Shown: in pieces, positions 1-6,513 of the stretch | How positions within the stretch are numbered: position 1 is the first letter of the stretch | Layout: every line of letters begins with the position of its first letter | Assembly (NCBI GenBank): GCA_903959715.1 | Contig: CAJBXX010000035.1 | Span: 1 to 7,838, forward strand | From: an uncultured Alphaproteobacteria bacterium | GTDB taxonomy: Bacteria; Pseudomonadota; Alphaproteobacteria; Rickettsiales; UBA1997 | Direction: 5' to 3' | Length of the DNA stretch: 7,838 nt | Position numbers and translations under genes: made by a program | Notes under the pieces: model-generated | Told to the model about the DNA's origin: nothing | The model's input: the letters and a program-made list of their open reading frames with translations, nothing else | Databases searched by the model: none

Positions 1-1882
1 ATTTATTATTGGCGATAAAAAATATTACCGAAGCAATTAAGCATAAAATCAATCCAAGCTTAGGCAAATAAGGAGTTGAGATAATGGCGAATTTAAAATC
101 GGCAAAAAATTCAACGGCTTTGATAAAAAAATCTATCGAATATTTCATCAAAAATAAGGGGATATTTTCGATTGCAAATGGCATCAAAAATAACGCTAAA
201 AATCCCGCGGGCATGATTAAAAAACCAACCAAAGGAATTGCCACTAAATTAGCAAAGAAACCTACAAAACTAAAGGTTTGGAAGCTATTCATTAAAATCG
301 GTAAAGTAACAATTTGAATAATCGCCGTGATTATAAAAATTTCATAAAAATATAATTTTATTTTACTCAAAAATCCGGTGATAAATTTATCTTCAAGCTT
401 CAAATTGGCGTCGGGAAAAATTTTATTACGAAAATAATCGACATAACAAACCATCGTTAAAATCGCTAAAAAAGATAATAAAAAACTGATTTGAAATATA
501 TTATGCGGATTAAATAAAACTAATAAAAATAACGCCAAAAATAACGCTCTTTTGCCATCAAATTTACGATTAATTAATAAACTCAACATCACCATCCAAA
601 CCATGATTAAAGCCCGTTGAGCTGGCAAAGGAGCGTCGGCAATTTTTAAATAAAAATAGCTGGCAAAAATTGCAAAAATCGCCGAAATTTTTTTAAGATC
701 AAAACGCAAAGCAACATATTCAATTCGCGATAAAAGCCAACGAATGCTTACGAAAAAAATTGCACTCGCCAACGATAAATGAAAGCCTGAAATCGATAAT
801 AAATGTGACAACCCCGAATTGCGAATGGCGGTGAGAAGATTTTTGGAAATTTGTTTTTGTTCGCCGATAAGCAACGCCAGAGCGACGCTGGCGACATCGC
901 CACTTAAATTATTTAAAATTTTTTGACGAATTTTTTCGCGTAAATTTAAAAACCACGAATCAATAGAATTAATGTTGTTTTTTTGAATAATTTGAGGTTT
1001 TCCCATAAAAAATCCGAAAGCTTGAATATTTTTTACGCGAGCATTTGATTTTAAATCAAAACTTTCCTTAAAATCTGGAAAATCTACTGGCTCTAGGACG
1101 GCATTAAAATTTATTATATCGTTAATATTAAAATTTGTTGATTTTTTAGCGAGATTTAGCGAGATTTTTTGTGGAGAATTTTTGAGAATAAATTCATTAT
1201 TTTGAGCAATCCAATTTTGAGTAAAATTATTTTTTTTGAAATCTAAAAAACGCCGATCAACCTCTTGATAATTAAGAAGATTCACATAATTTTTATAAAT
1301 TTTTTTGGCAAAAGCTTGTTGTTTTTTAGTTGGTTTTTTTGAGTTTTTTTGCGAAGTTTTTTTTATTTTTTTCTTTAAAAATTTCTTCGACTTTTTTTTA
1401 ATCTCCTTCTTTTTCTTTTTAGTCTTCTTAACCTTCTTAGTGCTGGCTTTATCAATTTTATTATTTTGAAAATTCAGTTTATTTATGGTCAAATTTTTTA
1501 ACAAAATATTAACCCCAAAATTATGATTTACGGGATTGTAAAATTCTTTTAAATCAACAATTTTGCCGACGCCTTTGACATAAATTTTTTGGGCAAAAAT
1601 TTCATTTTTGGCGAAATATTTTACATAAAATCTACTGTAAAAAATTCCTAAAATAAAAATGATTAATGCTAAATAAAAAACCGCTCGCGATGATTTGAAA
1701 TTGAGGCTCCAAAGTAAAATTAAAGCACCAAATATTACGATAAAAAATTGCAAAAAATAATCGCAATTTTTTTCAAAATATATATAAAAAGCGCATCCCA
1801 AAACGAACAATAAAATTGCATAAAAAATGAAGTTTAAGCGTTCGCAAGCGAAAATGTTTGTGATGATTAATGTGGGTTTCAT
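1..1882 (-). CDS. comEC: ComEC/Rec2-family DNA uptake channel, partial (C-terminus outside window)
   Basis: This is an uninterrupted minus-strand reading frame of 627 codons from ATG at 1882-1880 to the window edge. ComEC is the inner-membrane channel that carries single-stranded DNA into the cytoplasm during natural transformation. Three hydrophobic segments lie near residues 18-36, 42-58 and 67-83. A soluble OB-fold-like (DUF4131) region follows to about residue 290, then the polytopic Competence domain from about residue 330. The hallmark SGLSHLLSISGFHLS stretch starts at S356 and includes H360 and H368. Hydrophobic helices continue to the edge (GLILCLIASVIFF). A lysine-rich insert at residues 149-187 splits the OB region and is unusual. 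The frame is the same before and after this insert, so I see no frameshift. A C-terminal metallo-beta-lactamase-like domain, found in some members, would lie outside the window. The start is the only ATG near the frame opening and has no Shine-Dalgarno. The family call is confident. Whether it works in transformation is inference, since no other com gene is visible. Confidence 0.93.
   Translation of the reverse strand, partial: MKPTLIITNIFACERLNFIFYAILLFVLGCAFYIYFEKNCDYFLQFFIVIFGALILLWSLNFKSSRAVFYLALIIFILGIFYSRFYVKYFAKNEIFAQKIYVKGVGKIVDLKEFYNPVNHNFGVNILLKNLTINKLNFQNNKIDKASTKKVKKTKKKKKEIKKKSKKFLKKKIKKTSQKNSKKPTKKQQAFAKKIYKNYVNLLNYQEVDRRFLDFKKNNFTQNWIAQNNEFILKNSPQKISLNLAKKSTNFNINDIINFNAVLEPVDFPDFKESFDLKSNARVKNIQAFGFFMGKPQIIQKNNINSIDSWFLNLREKIRQKILNNLSGDVASVALALLIGEQKQISKNLLTAIRNSGLSHLLSISGFHLSLASAIFFVSIRWLLSRIEYVALRFDLKKISAIFAIFASYFYLKIADAPLPAQRALIMVWMVMLSLLINRKFDGKRALFLALFLLVLFNPHNIFQISFLLSFLAILTMVCYVDYFRNKIFPDANLKLEDKFITGFLSKIKLYFYEIFIITAIIQIVTLPILMNSFQTFSFVGFFANLVAIPLVGFLIMPAGFLALFLMPFAIENIPLFLMKYSIDFFIKAVEFFADFKFAIISTPYLPKLGLILCLIASVIFFIANNK
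1147..1166. repeat. 10-bp tandem duplication inside comEC
   Basis: The unit tagcgagatt occurs twice in direct succession (1147-1156 and 1157-1166). It lies inside the ComEC coding sequence, where the minus strand reads through as ISLNLAK. A 10-bp unit is not a multiple of three, so loss or gain of one copy would shift the frame. It may be chance or a past slippage event. Confidence 0.5.
1322..1438 (-). other. Lysine-rich low-complexity insert within ComEC
   Basis: Codons 149-187 of comEC encode 24 lysines in 39 residues, with one acidic residue (E160). The DNA is a series of A runs on the coding strand, including two 8-nt runs (plus-strand T at 1357-1364 and 1392-1399) and several 7-nt runs. 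The insert lies between parts of the OB-fold-like region after the third predicted membrane segment, so it would sit on the same side of the membrane as that domain, the periplasm in the accepted ComEC model. Lysine codons mix AAA and AAG, so this is not a simple single-codon expansion. Confidence 0.85.
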
Positions 1883-1953
1883 AGTTGCGGTGAAGCGGGT
1901 TAAAAGGTTTATTAATTTATTAGTTTTTTGTTATTTTAATTTTAAAATGCTTT

Positions 1954-1983
1954 ATAATAAATTTCCAATTCTATAAAACTCAA
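1954..1983 (-). promoter_or_regulatory. Candidate sigma-70-type promoter for comEC
   Basis: On the minus strand a TTGAGT hexamer (1983-1978) precedes TATTAT (1959-1954) with an 18-nt spacer. The -10 matches TATAAT at five of six positions and the -35 matches TTGACA at four of six. Transcription would begin near 1947, leaving a leader of about 65 nt before comEC. It sits downstream of the structured region after dnaQ, consistent with comEC having its own transcript. In DNA this AT-rich such matches also arise by chance. Confidence 0.35.
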
Positions 1984-1988
1984 ATTTC

Positions 1989-2024
1989 ATCGCGGATACG
2001 GCGATTTACTCGCCGTGGAGCGAT
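1989..2024. other. GC-rich stem-loop between dnaQ and comEC
   Basis: acggcga (1998-2004) and tcgccgt (2010-2016) form a perfect 7-bp stem with a 5-nt loop. Beyond a small internal loop, atcgc (1989-1993) pairs with gcgat (2020-2024). It stands out as GC-rich in an AT-rich intergenic stretch. It is placed to end or protect the fabZ-lpxA-dnaQ transcript, but on that strand no clear T run follows directly, so it is not a textbook intrinsic terminator. A T run (ttttt from about 2028) follows on the plus strand, where no gene is visible upstream. Confidence 0.5.
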
Positions 2025-2040
2025 TCAATTTTTTCCTAAA

Positions 2041-2059
2041 TTTGCGTTAGCAAATTTAA
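2041..2059. repeat. 19-bp direct repeat, copy 1, with palindromic core
   Basis: tttgcgttagcaaatttaa is identical to 2071-2089, giving a 30-bp period. Together with the bases just before it, this copy forms a perfect 9-bp stem (taaatttgc at 2037-2045 with gcaaattta at 2050-2058) around a gtta loop. No T run follows in the dnaQ direction, so terminator function is uncertain. It could be a short dispersed palindromic element or an RNA-processing or stability site. Confidence 0.6.
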
Positions 2060-2070
2060 GTAAACCTTAT

Positions 2071-2089
2071 TTTGCGTTAGCAAATTTAA
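2071..2089. repeat. 19-bp direct repeat, copy 2, overlapping the dnaQ stop
   Basis: This is identical to 2041-2059. Read on the minus strand, the dnaQ stop codon TAA (2088-2086) lies inside this copy, so the repeat begins exactly where the gene ends. Only the inner 5 bp (tttgc with gcaaa) pair perfectly here, because the left flank differs from copy 1. Confidence 0.6.
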
Positions 2090-2799
2090 TTAGTGGACGC
2101 GTTATTCCAGAAAGTGGTTTTAAAATTTTTATTAATAAAATCTTGATGCTCTTTTAATTCTTCGCTCGATAATTCAAAATTGCGAGCGGGAATAATTTTT
2201 TTATTATTTTTCGAGGGCATTAATTCGATTATTTGGTTATTTTTTGTGGCATCATTTTTTTTAAAATTATCAAAACCAAAGCCTTCTTGAGCCCCACCCA
2301 TCAACTCAATATAAACATCGCACAATAATTCGGTATCAATCATTGCGCCGTGTTTTTCGCGTTTTGATAAATCAAGATTGAATCTTTTACAAAGTGCGTC
2401 GAGAGAATTTTGTCCGCCTGGAAATTTTTTACGAGCTAGTATCAAGCTATCAACAACGCGAGACATTTCCAAGGTTTTTTTTCTTAAAATATTGAGTTCA
2501 AAATTTAAAAATTTTATATCAAAAGAGGCGTTATGAATAACTAAAATATCGTCGCCGATAAAATCTAAAAATTTATCAGCGATCAAATCAAAAGTTGGTT
2601 TATCTTTTAAAAATTCGGTGGAAATGCCGTGAATGCGAAAGGCTTCTTGCGGAACATCGCGACGCGGATTTACAAAGCTGTGAAAAACTTTGCCAGTTTT
2701 AACTTTGTTGATTAATTCAAAGCAAGCGATTTCAATAATTTTGTGTCCATCTTTGGGGTCCAAGCCGGTGGTTTCGGTATCAAGACAAATTTCACGCAT
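2086..2799 (-). CDS. dnaQ: DNA polymerase III epsilon subunit (3'-5' proofreading exonuclease)
   Basis: This 237-residue DEDDh exonuclease proofreads for the polymerase III core by removing mismatched 3' nucleotides using two metal ions. ExoI is DTETTG (D7, E9), ExoII is HNASFD (D94), and ExoIII-epsilon is KHGAMID (H150, D155), so every catalytic residue is present. The catalytic domain ends near residue 175. The remaining tail, ending in EEL-EHQDFI---FKTTFW, matches the alphaproteobacterial C-terminus; in E. coli the equivalent region binds the alpha subunit. Length is normal (E. coli has 243). ATG at 2799 follows the lpxA stop with one base between (TAAcATG), so translation is probably coupled. 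No Shine-Dalgarno is seen. RNase T and DinG-type exonucleases share the fold, but the length and tail favour DnaQ. Confidence 0.95.
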   Translation of the reverse strand: MREICLDTETTGLDPKDGHKIIEIACFELINKVKTGKVFHSFVNPRRDVPQEAFRIHGISTEFLKDKPTFDLIADKFLDFIGDDILVIHNASFDIKFLNFELNILRKKTLEMSRVVDSLILARKKFPGGQNSLDALCKRFNLDLSKREKHGAMIDTELLCDVYIELMGGAQEGFGFDNFKKNDATKNNQIIELMPSKNNKKIIPARNFELSSEELKEHQDFINKNFKTTFWNNASTN

Positions 2800-2800
2800 G

Positions 2801-3601
2801 TTAATTTGTGGTTGAATTTTTAGGTTGACAAAATGATCGCGAAGTCTCGGAATTAATGAAATCCATCACTGTTTTTATTGTGGAATTTTGTGATAAATTT
2901 TGCGAAATTTTTTGAGTGCGATTCAAAAAATTATCATTTTTATTATCGCCAAAAACTTGTTTGTAAAAATTTCTAAGAGCGTGAATTTCGTCGTGAGAAA
3001 TATTTTGACGCTTCATGCCGACTAGGTTTAGGCCAGCCAAATGAGCTCTTTCACCCATCACTAAACCAAAAGGAATTACATCATTTTCAACGCCCGACAT
3101 GCCTCCAATCATGGCTCCGTTGCCAATTCGCACAAATTGATGAACTGCCGACAAACCGCCAATCACAACATTATTGCCAACTTGAACATGTCCAGCGAGG
3201 GTTGCGTTATTTGCTAAAATAATATTATCGCCAATTAAACAATCGTGAGCGATGTGAACGCCAACCATCAATAAACAATTATTGCCGATTTTTGTAAGCA
3301 TACCGCCATCTTTAGTGCCGAGATGAATTGTAACATGTTCACGAATTGTGTTGTTGTCGCCAATGATTAATTGAGAATCTTCGCCCGCAAATTTTAAATC
3401 TTGTGGAACCAAGCCAATTGTGGCGAATGGAAAAATTTTATTATTTTTGCCGATTGTAGTGTTGCCATCAATAACGACATGACTTTTTATAATCGTTCCT
3501 TCATCAATTTTAACATTGCTTCCAATGACGCAGAAAGCACCAATCTCAACGCTTTTGGCGATTTGGGCTCCGTCATTTATAATCGCAGTTTTGTGAATCA
3601 T
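2801..3601 (-). CDS. lpxA: UDP-N-acetylglucosamine acyltransferase (first step of lipid A synthesis)
   Basis: LpxA moves an (R)-3-hydroxyacyl chain from ACP to the 3-OH of UDP-GlcNAc in the cytoplasm. The protein has 266 residues (E. coli 262). The N-terminal two-thirds is a left-handed beta helix of hexapeptide repeats (IGxxxxI type), and the C-terminal part is helical. The catalytic histidine of the HIAHD motif is H119, equivalent to E. coli H125. The [19 protein letters not shown] and IGGMSGV blocks are all present. G167 aligns with E. coli G173, the hydrocarbon ruler residue; glycine there permits long chains such as 3-hydroxymyristate, so a C14-type acceptor pocket is inferred. ATG at 3601 follows the fabZ stop by 3 nt. 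The usual neighbours lpxD, lpxI and lpxB are not adjacent. Confidence 0.96.
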   Translation of the reverse strand: MIHKTAIINDGAQIAKSVEIGAFCVIGSNVKIDEGTIIKSHVVIDGNTTIGKNNKIFPFATIGLVPQDLKFAGEDSQLIIGDNNTIREHVTIHLGTKDGGMLTKIGNNCLLMVGVHIAHDCLIGDNIILANNATLAGHVQVGNNVVIGGLSAVHQFVRIGNGAMIGGMSGVENDVIPFGLVMGERAHLAGLNLVGMKRQNISHDEIHALRNFYKQVFGDNKNDNFLNRTQKISQNLSQNSTIKTVMDFINSETSRSFCQPKNSTTN

Positions 3602-3604
3602 TTT

Positions 3605-4066
3605 TTAAATAATTTTTTTATCTTTATCGACAATCATGGCAGAAAGCTGAGCCTCAGAAACTTTTTGACCATCTACGAAGGCTTTAGCATCAAGCTTCCA
3701 AACCGCTCCACGATTTTGAATTGCCTCGATTCTAAGTTCTAAAACATCACCCGGAATAACGGGTTTTCTAAATTTAGCGCCATCGATTGACATAAAATAA
3801 ACTAATTTTTCATCAGCTTTAAAATCTTCATTGCAGGTAACCATTAAGGCGCCCGCTTGTGCCATGGCTTCAATGATAAGAACGCCCGGCATAATTGGAT
3901 GATCGGGGAAATGTCCCAAAAAATGAGGCTCGTTAAAAGTAACATTTTTGATGGCAACAATTTTTTTCCCCGGTTCAAGACTTAAAACCTTATCGACTAA
4001 AAGCAATGGATAGCGATGAGGCAATGATTTAAGAATTTTTTCAATATTGATGTTTGTGGATTTCAT
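3605..4066 (-). CDS. fabZ: (3R)-hydroxyacyl-ACP dehydratase
   Basis: FabZ dehydrates 3-hydroxyacyl-ACP to trans-2-enoyl-ACP in type II fatty acid synthesis. The protein is a single hot-dog domain of 153 residues, the usual length. LPHRYPLLLVDKV (from L15) is the family's N-terminal signature. GHFPDHPIMPG followed by VLIIEAMAQAGA holds the catalytic pair H52 and E66. It shares its substrate pool with LpxA, the next gene, and the balance between the two sets the split between phospholipid and lipid A. It is the first gene of the minus-strand run, divergent from ilvB. In many proteobacteria lpxD comes directly before fabZ; here it does not. The start ATG at 4066 has only A/T-rich sequence upstream and no Shine-Dalgarno. 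Confidence 0.97.
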   Translation of the reverse strand: MKSTNINIEKILKSLPHRYPLLLVDKVLSLEPGKKIVAIKNVTFNEPHFLGHFPDHPIMPGVLIIEAMAQAGALMVTCNEDFKADEKLVYFMSIDGAKFRKPVIPGDVLELRIEAIQNRGAVWKLDAKAFVDGQKVSEAQLSAMIVDKDKKII

Positions 4067-4206
4067 AAATTTTTTAAGTGTATTTTTCTATCAAGAAAAT
4101 AAATTTACAATCAAAAAACCATAAAATCAAATTCAATTTTTTACTTGAACACAAAAGTTTTAAATGATTAAATTAAATTTATCAGGAATTTGTAAATTTT
4201 TTATCA
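4067..4206. promoter_or_regulatory. Divergent fabZ/ilvB intergenic promoter region
   Basis: These 140 nt of very AT-rich DNA must carry promoters for both gene runs. Plus-strand candidate for ilvB: TTGAAC (4145-4150), a 17-nt spacer, then TTAAAT (4168-4173). Minus-strand candidate for fabZ: TTGATT (4130-4125), a 17-nt spacer, then TAAATT (4107-4102). Each hexamer matches its consensus at only about four of six positions, so the exact boxes are weakly supported, although the region as a whole must act as promoter. A perfect 10-bp inverted repeat joins aaatttacaa (4101-4110) to ttgtaaattt (4190-4199). I see no T-box, riboswitch or classical attenuator with a long leader. Confidence 0.45.
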
Positions 4207-5979
4207 ATGAATAAACTCAAAGAAACAAATCAATTTAATGGTGCCGAAATTATTGTTAAAGCCTTGATTAACGAGGGCATTGACACGATTTTTGGATATC
4301 CCGGCGGTGCTATTTTGCCATTTTACGATGCACTTTTTCAACAAAATCGCATCAAGCACATTCTCGCTCGACATGAGCAAGCCGCCACTCATTCTGCCGA
4401 AGGCTACGCCCGTTCAACGGGTAAGGTCGGAGTTATAACTGTCACTTCGGGTCCGGGTGCAACTAATGCTATCACGGGTTTGACCGATGCTTATATGGAT
4501 TCAGTTCCATTGGTTTGTTTTTCTGGTCAAGTTGCCACAACGGTTATTGGCACCGATGGCTTTCAAGAGGCTGATATTACTGGCTTGACTCGCTCTTGCA
4601 CTAAACATAATTATTTGGTAAAAAATGTTAATGATTTGGGTTATATAATTCACGAAGCCTTTCATATTGCTAGAACCAATCGCCCCGGACCCGTTTTAAT
4701 CGATGTGCCGAAAGATGTTCAAAATAGCTTCGGAATTTATACTGGTAAAGTTGAAATCAATCGTCAATCTTATCAAATTAAGCAAAGAAAATTTTCGTTA
4801 AATCACGACAATATTTCTCAAGCCATCGATTTAATTGCCTCGGCACAGCGACCGAATTTTTATGTTGGTGGTGGCGTTATAAATTCTGGCGATGAAGCTT
4901 GCGAGGCACTTACAAAATTGGTTCGCCATCTAGGTTTTCCAATCACTAACACCTTGATGGGTCTCGGAGCTTTTCCGGCAACTGATAAACATTTTATTGG
5001 CATGCTTGGAATGCATGGAACCTACGAAGCCAACATGGCGATGTATGGATGCGATGTTATGATTAATATTGGCGCTCGTTTTGACGATCGCGTTACCGGC
5101 AAAGTTTCGGGATTTTCTCCAAATTCCAAAAAAATTCATATCGATATCGATGAATGTTCGATCGATAAAATAATCAAAGTTGATGTCTCAATAAATGCCG
5201 ATGCTAAACATGCGATTGAGGCTTTGCTCGAAGAAATTGATCGACGAAAAATTGGTAATCGTCGTAGAGAAATCAATGATTGGTGGCAACAAATTGAAAA
5301 ATGGCAATCGATAAAATCCTTATCTTACGAGGCTTCGAAAAAAACTATCAAACCCGAATATGCAATTGAAAGATTGAACGCTTTGACCAAAGATTCGCAA
5401 CCCTTTGTTTCAACCGATGTCGGGCAACATCAAATGTGGACGGCACAATATATTCAATTCGATAAACCAAAAAAATGGCTCACTTCGGGTGGGCTTGGAA
5501 CTATGGGATACGGCGTTCCGTCGGCAATTGGTGCTCAAATCGCCAATCCACAAGATCTAGTTATTTGTGTAAGTGGTGACGCAAGTTTCATGATGAATAT
5601 GCAAGAGCTTTCAACCATCAAGCAATATAATTTGCCCGTTAAAATTTTCATTTTAAATAATCGTTATATGGGCATGGTGCGTCAATGGCAAGAGCTGATT
5701 TACGAAAAACGCGAAAGTCAATCTTACATGGAATCTTTGCCCGATTTTATGAAATTAGCGGAAAGTTTTGGCATCCTTGGTATTGAATGCGATAAGCCCG
5801 ATCATCTCGATGAAAAAATTCTCGAAATGCTTAATCATAAAGGTCCGGTTTTATTTAATTGTCTCGTTGATAAATCAGAAAATGTTTTCCCAATGATTCC
5901 CGCTGGCTCGTCGCATAATGAAATACTACTCGGAAGCCAAGCAAAGCAATATGTAACCAAAGATATTAACGCGGTTTAA
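4207..5979 (+). CDS. ilvB: Acetohydroxyacid (acetolactate) synthase, large catalytic subunit
   Basis: This enzyme condenses two pyruvates to 2-acetolactate, or pyruvate with 2-oxobutyrate to 2-aceto-2-hydroxybutyrate, the first common step of valine, leucine and isoleucine synthesis. It uses thiamine diphosphate, Mg and FAD. At 590 residues it is full length with three domains. The N-terminal TPP domain carries the YPGGA motif (A35) and the catalytic glutamate E57 (RHEQAA). The middle FAD domain spans about 195-340. The C-terminal TPP domain has GDASFMMN (D458) and NNRYMGMVRQWQ, with N485 as the other metal ligand and W494 at the substrate-channel position. A110 occupies the place of Arabidopsis P197, as alanine does in E. 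coli AHAS III. GDAS rather than GDGS is common in alphaproteobacteria. It lies 9 nt before its small subunit. The other thiamine-dependent decarboxylases are unlikely given the partner gene and motifs. Confidence 0.97.
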   Translation: MNKLKETNQFNGAEIIVKALINEGIDTIFGYPGGAILPFYDALFQQNRIKHILARHEQAATHSAEGYARSTGKVGVITVTSGPGATNAITGLTDAYMDSVPLVCFSGQVATTVIGTDGFQEADITGLTRSCTKHNYLVKNVNDLGYIIHEAFHIARTNRPGPVLIDVPKDVQNSFGIYTGKVEINRQSYQIKQRKFSLNHDNISQAIDLIASAQRPNFYVGGGVINSGDEACEALTKLVRHLGFPITNTLMGLGAFPATDKHFIGMLGMHGTYEANMAMYGCDVMINIGARFDDRVTGKVSGFSPNSKKIHIDIDECSIDKIIKVDVSINADAKHAIEALLEEIDRRKIGNRRREINDWWQQIEKWQSIKSLSYEASKKTIKPEYAIERLNALTKDSQPFVSTDVGQHQMWTAQYIQFDKPKKWLTSGGLGTMGYGVPSAIGAQIANPQDLVICVSGDASFMMNMQELSTIKQYNLPVKIFILNNRYMGMVRQWQELIYEKRESQSYMESLPDFMKLAESFGILGIECDKPDHLDEKILEMLNHKGPVLFNCLVDKSENVFPMIPAGSSHNEILLGSQAKQYVTKDINAV

Positions 5980-5988
5980 TTTAATTTT

Positions 5989-6501
5989 ATGACAGAAATT
6001 CGAAGACATGTAATTGCAGTTTTGATTGATAACGAGTTCGGAGCTTTGGCGCGAGTGGTCGAGTTATTTTCCGCTCGTGGCTACAATATCGAAACCTTAT
6101 CGGTCGCCCCAATTTCCCAAGATAAAAAATTATCGCGCATCACTATCACCACTTTTGGCACCGATAAAACTATAGATTTAATTTGTAAATTATTGTGCCG
6201 AATCGTTCCCGTTCATAATGCGGCGGAACTTAGCAAAAATGATGATTACATCGAAAGAGAATTATGTTTAGCACAAATAATTTCTTCGCAACAACAACTT
6301 GAAGATGCTCAAAAATCTTTGCAAAATTTTCGCTTTCAAATTATTGATACCGAAGAAAATTCGACAGTTTTTGAAATTATCGGCAACTCAAAACAAATTG
6401 ATGAAGCTTTGAAAATCCTTGAAAATTATGGCTTGGCAACAGTTTCTCGGACGGGAATCGCCGGCGGTTTTAAAGGCAAAAAACGCCTTGACCAAATTTA
6501 A
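5989..6501 (+). CDS. ilvN: Acetohydroxyacid synthase, small regulatory subunit
   Basis: This 170-residue partner (also called ilvH) of the large subunit raises its activity and carries feedback inhibition by branched-chain amino acids. An N-terminal ACT domain (about residues 5-80) has NEFGALARVVELFSARGYNIETLSV. G18 and N33 match E. coli IlvH G14 and N29, both tied to valine binding, so valine feedback is probably kept (inference). The C-terminal domain (about 85-165) ends in the typical SRTGIAGG region. The start is 9 nt after the ilvB stop and the upstream stretch is almost pure A/T, with no Shine-Dalgarno, so reinitiation or coupling is likely. Length fits the long (about 160-180 residue) bacterial form. 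Confidence 0.96.
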   Translation: MTEIRRHVIAVLIDNEFGALARVVELFSARGYNIETLSVAPISQDKKLSRITITTFGTDKTIDLICKLLCRIVPVHNAAELSKNDDYIERELCLAQIISSQQQLEDAQKSLQNFRFQIIDTEENSTVFEIIGNSKQIDEALKILENYGLATVSRTGIAGGFKGKKRLDQI

Positions 6502-6513
6502 AATATTAAAATT

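Noticed and set aside
84..317. Plus-strand 77-codon lysine-rich open frame
   Set aside because: It lies antisense to the ComEC C-terminal membrane region, whose minus-strand frame is continuous and has clear family motifs; the lysine-rich content is the reverse complement of Phe/Ile codons.
1322..1438. A-rich segment considered as a frameshift or assembly error in comEC
   Set aside because: The frame from the N-terminal membrane segments and the frame of the Competence domain are the same across the segment, so no net indel is present.
2041..2089. Two repeats considered as a CRISPR array or an insertion-sequence footprint
   Set aside because: Only two 19-bp copies with an 11-bp spacer, no cas genes, no transposase and no target-site duplication that I can see.
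3401..3742. Plus-strand 113-codon open frame
   Set aside because: It is antisense across the lpxA/fabZ junction. Both of those genes are complete with catalytic residues, and this frame has no recognisable domain.
4204..4392. Minus-strand 62-codon open frame
   Set aside because: Antisense to the start of ilvB, with no recognisable motif; shadow of a strongly conserved gene.
4930..5139. Minus-strand 69-codon open frame
   Set aside because: Antisense to the FAD domain of ilvB with no motif of its own.
5093..5760. IlvB motif differences (GDAS for GDGS, alanine at the Arabidopsis P197 position) considered as novel changes
   Set aside because: GDAS is common in alphaproteobacterial enzymes and alanine occurs at that site in E. 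coli AHAS III; all catalytic residues are present.
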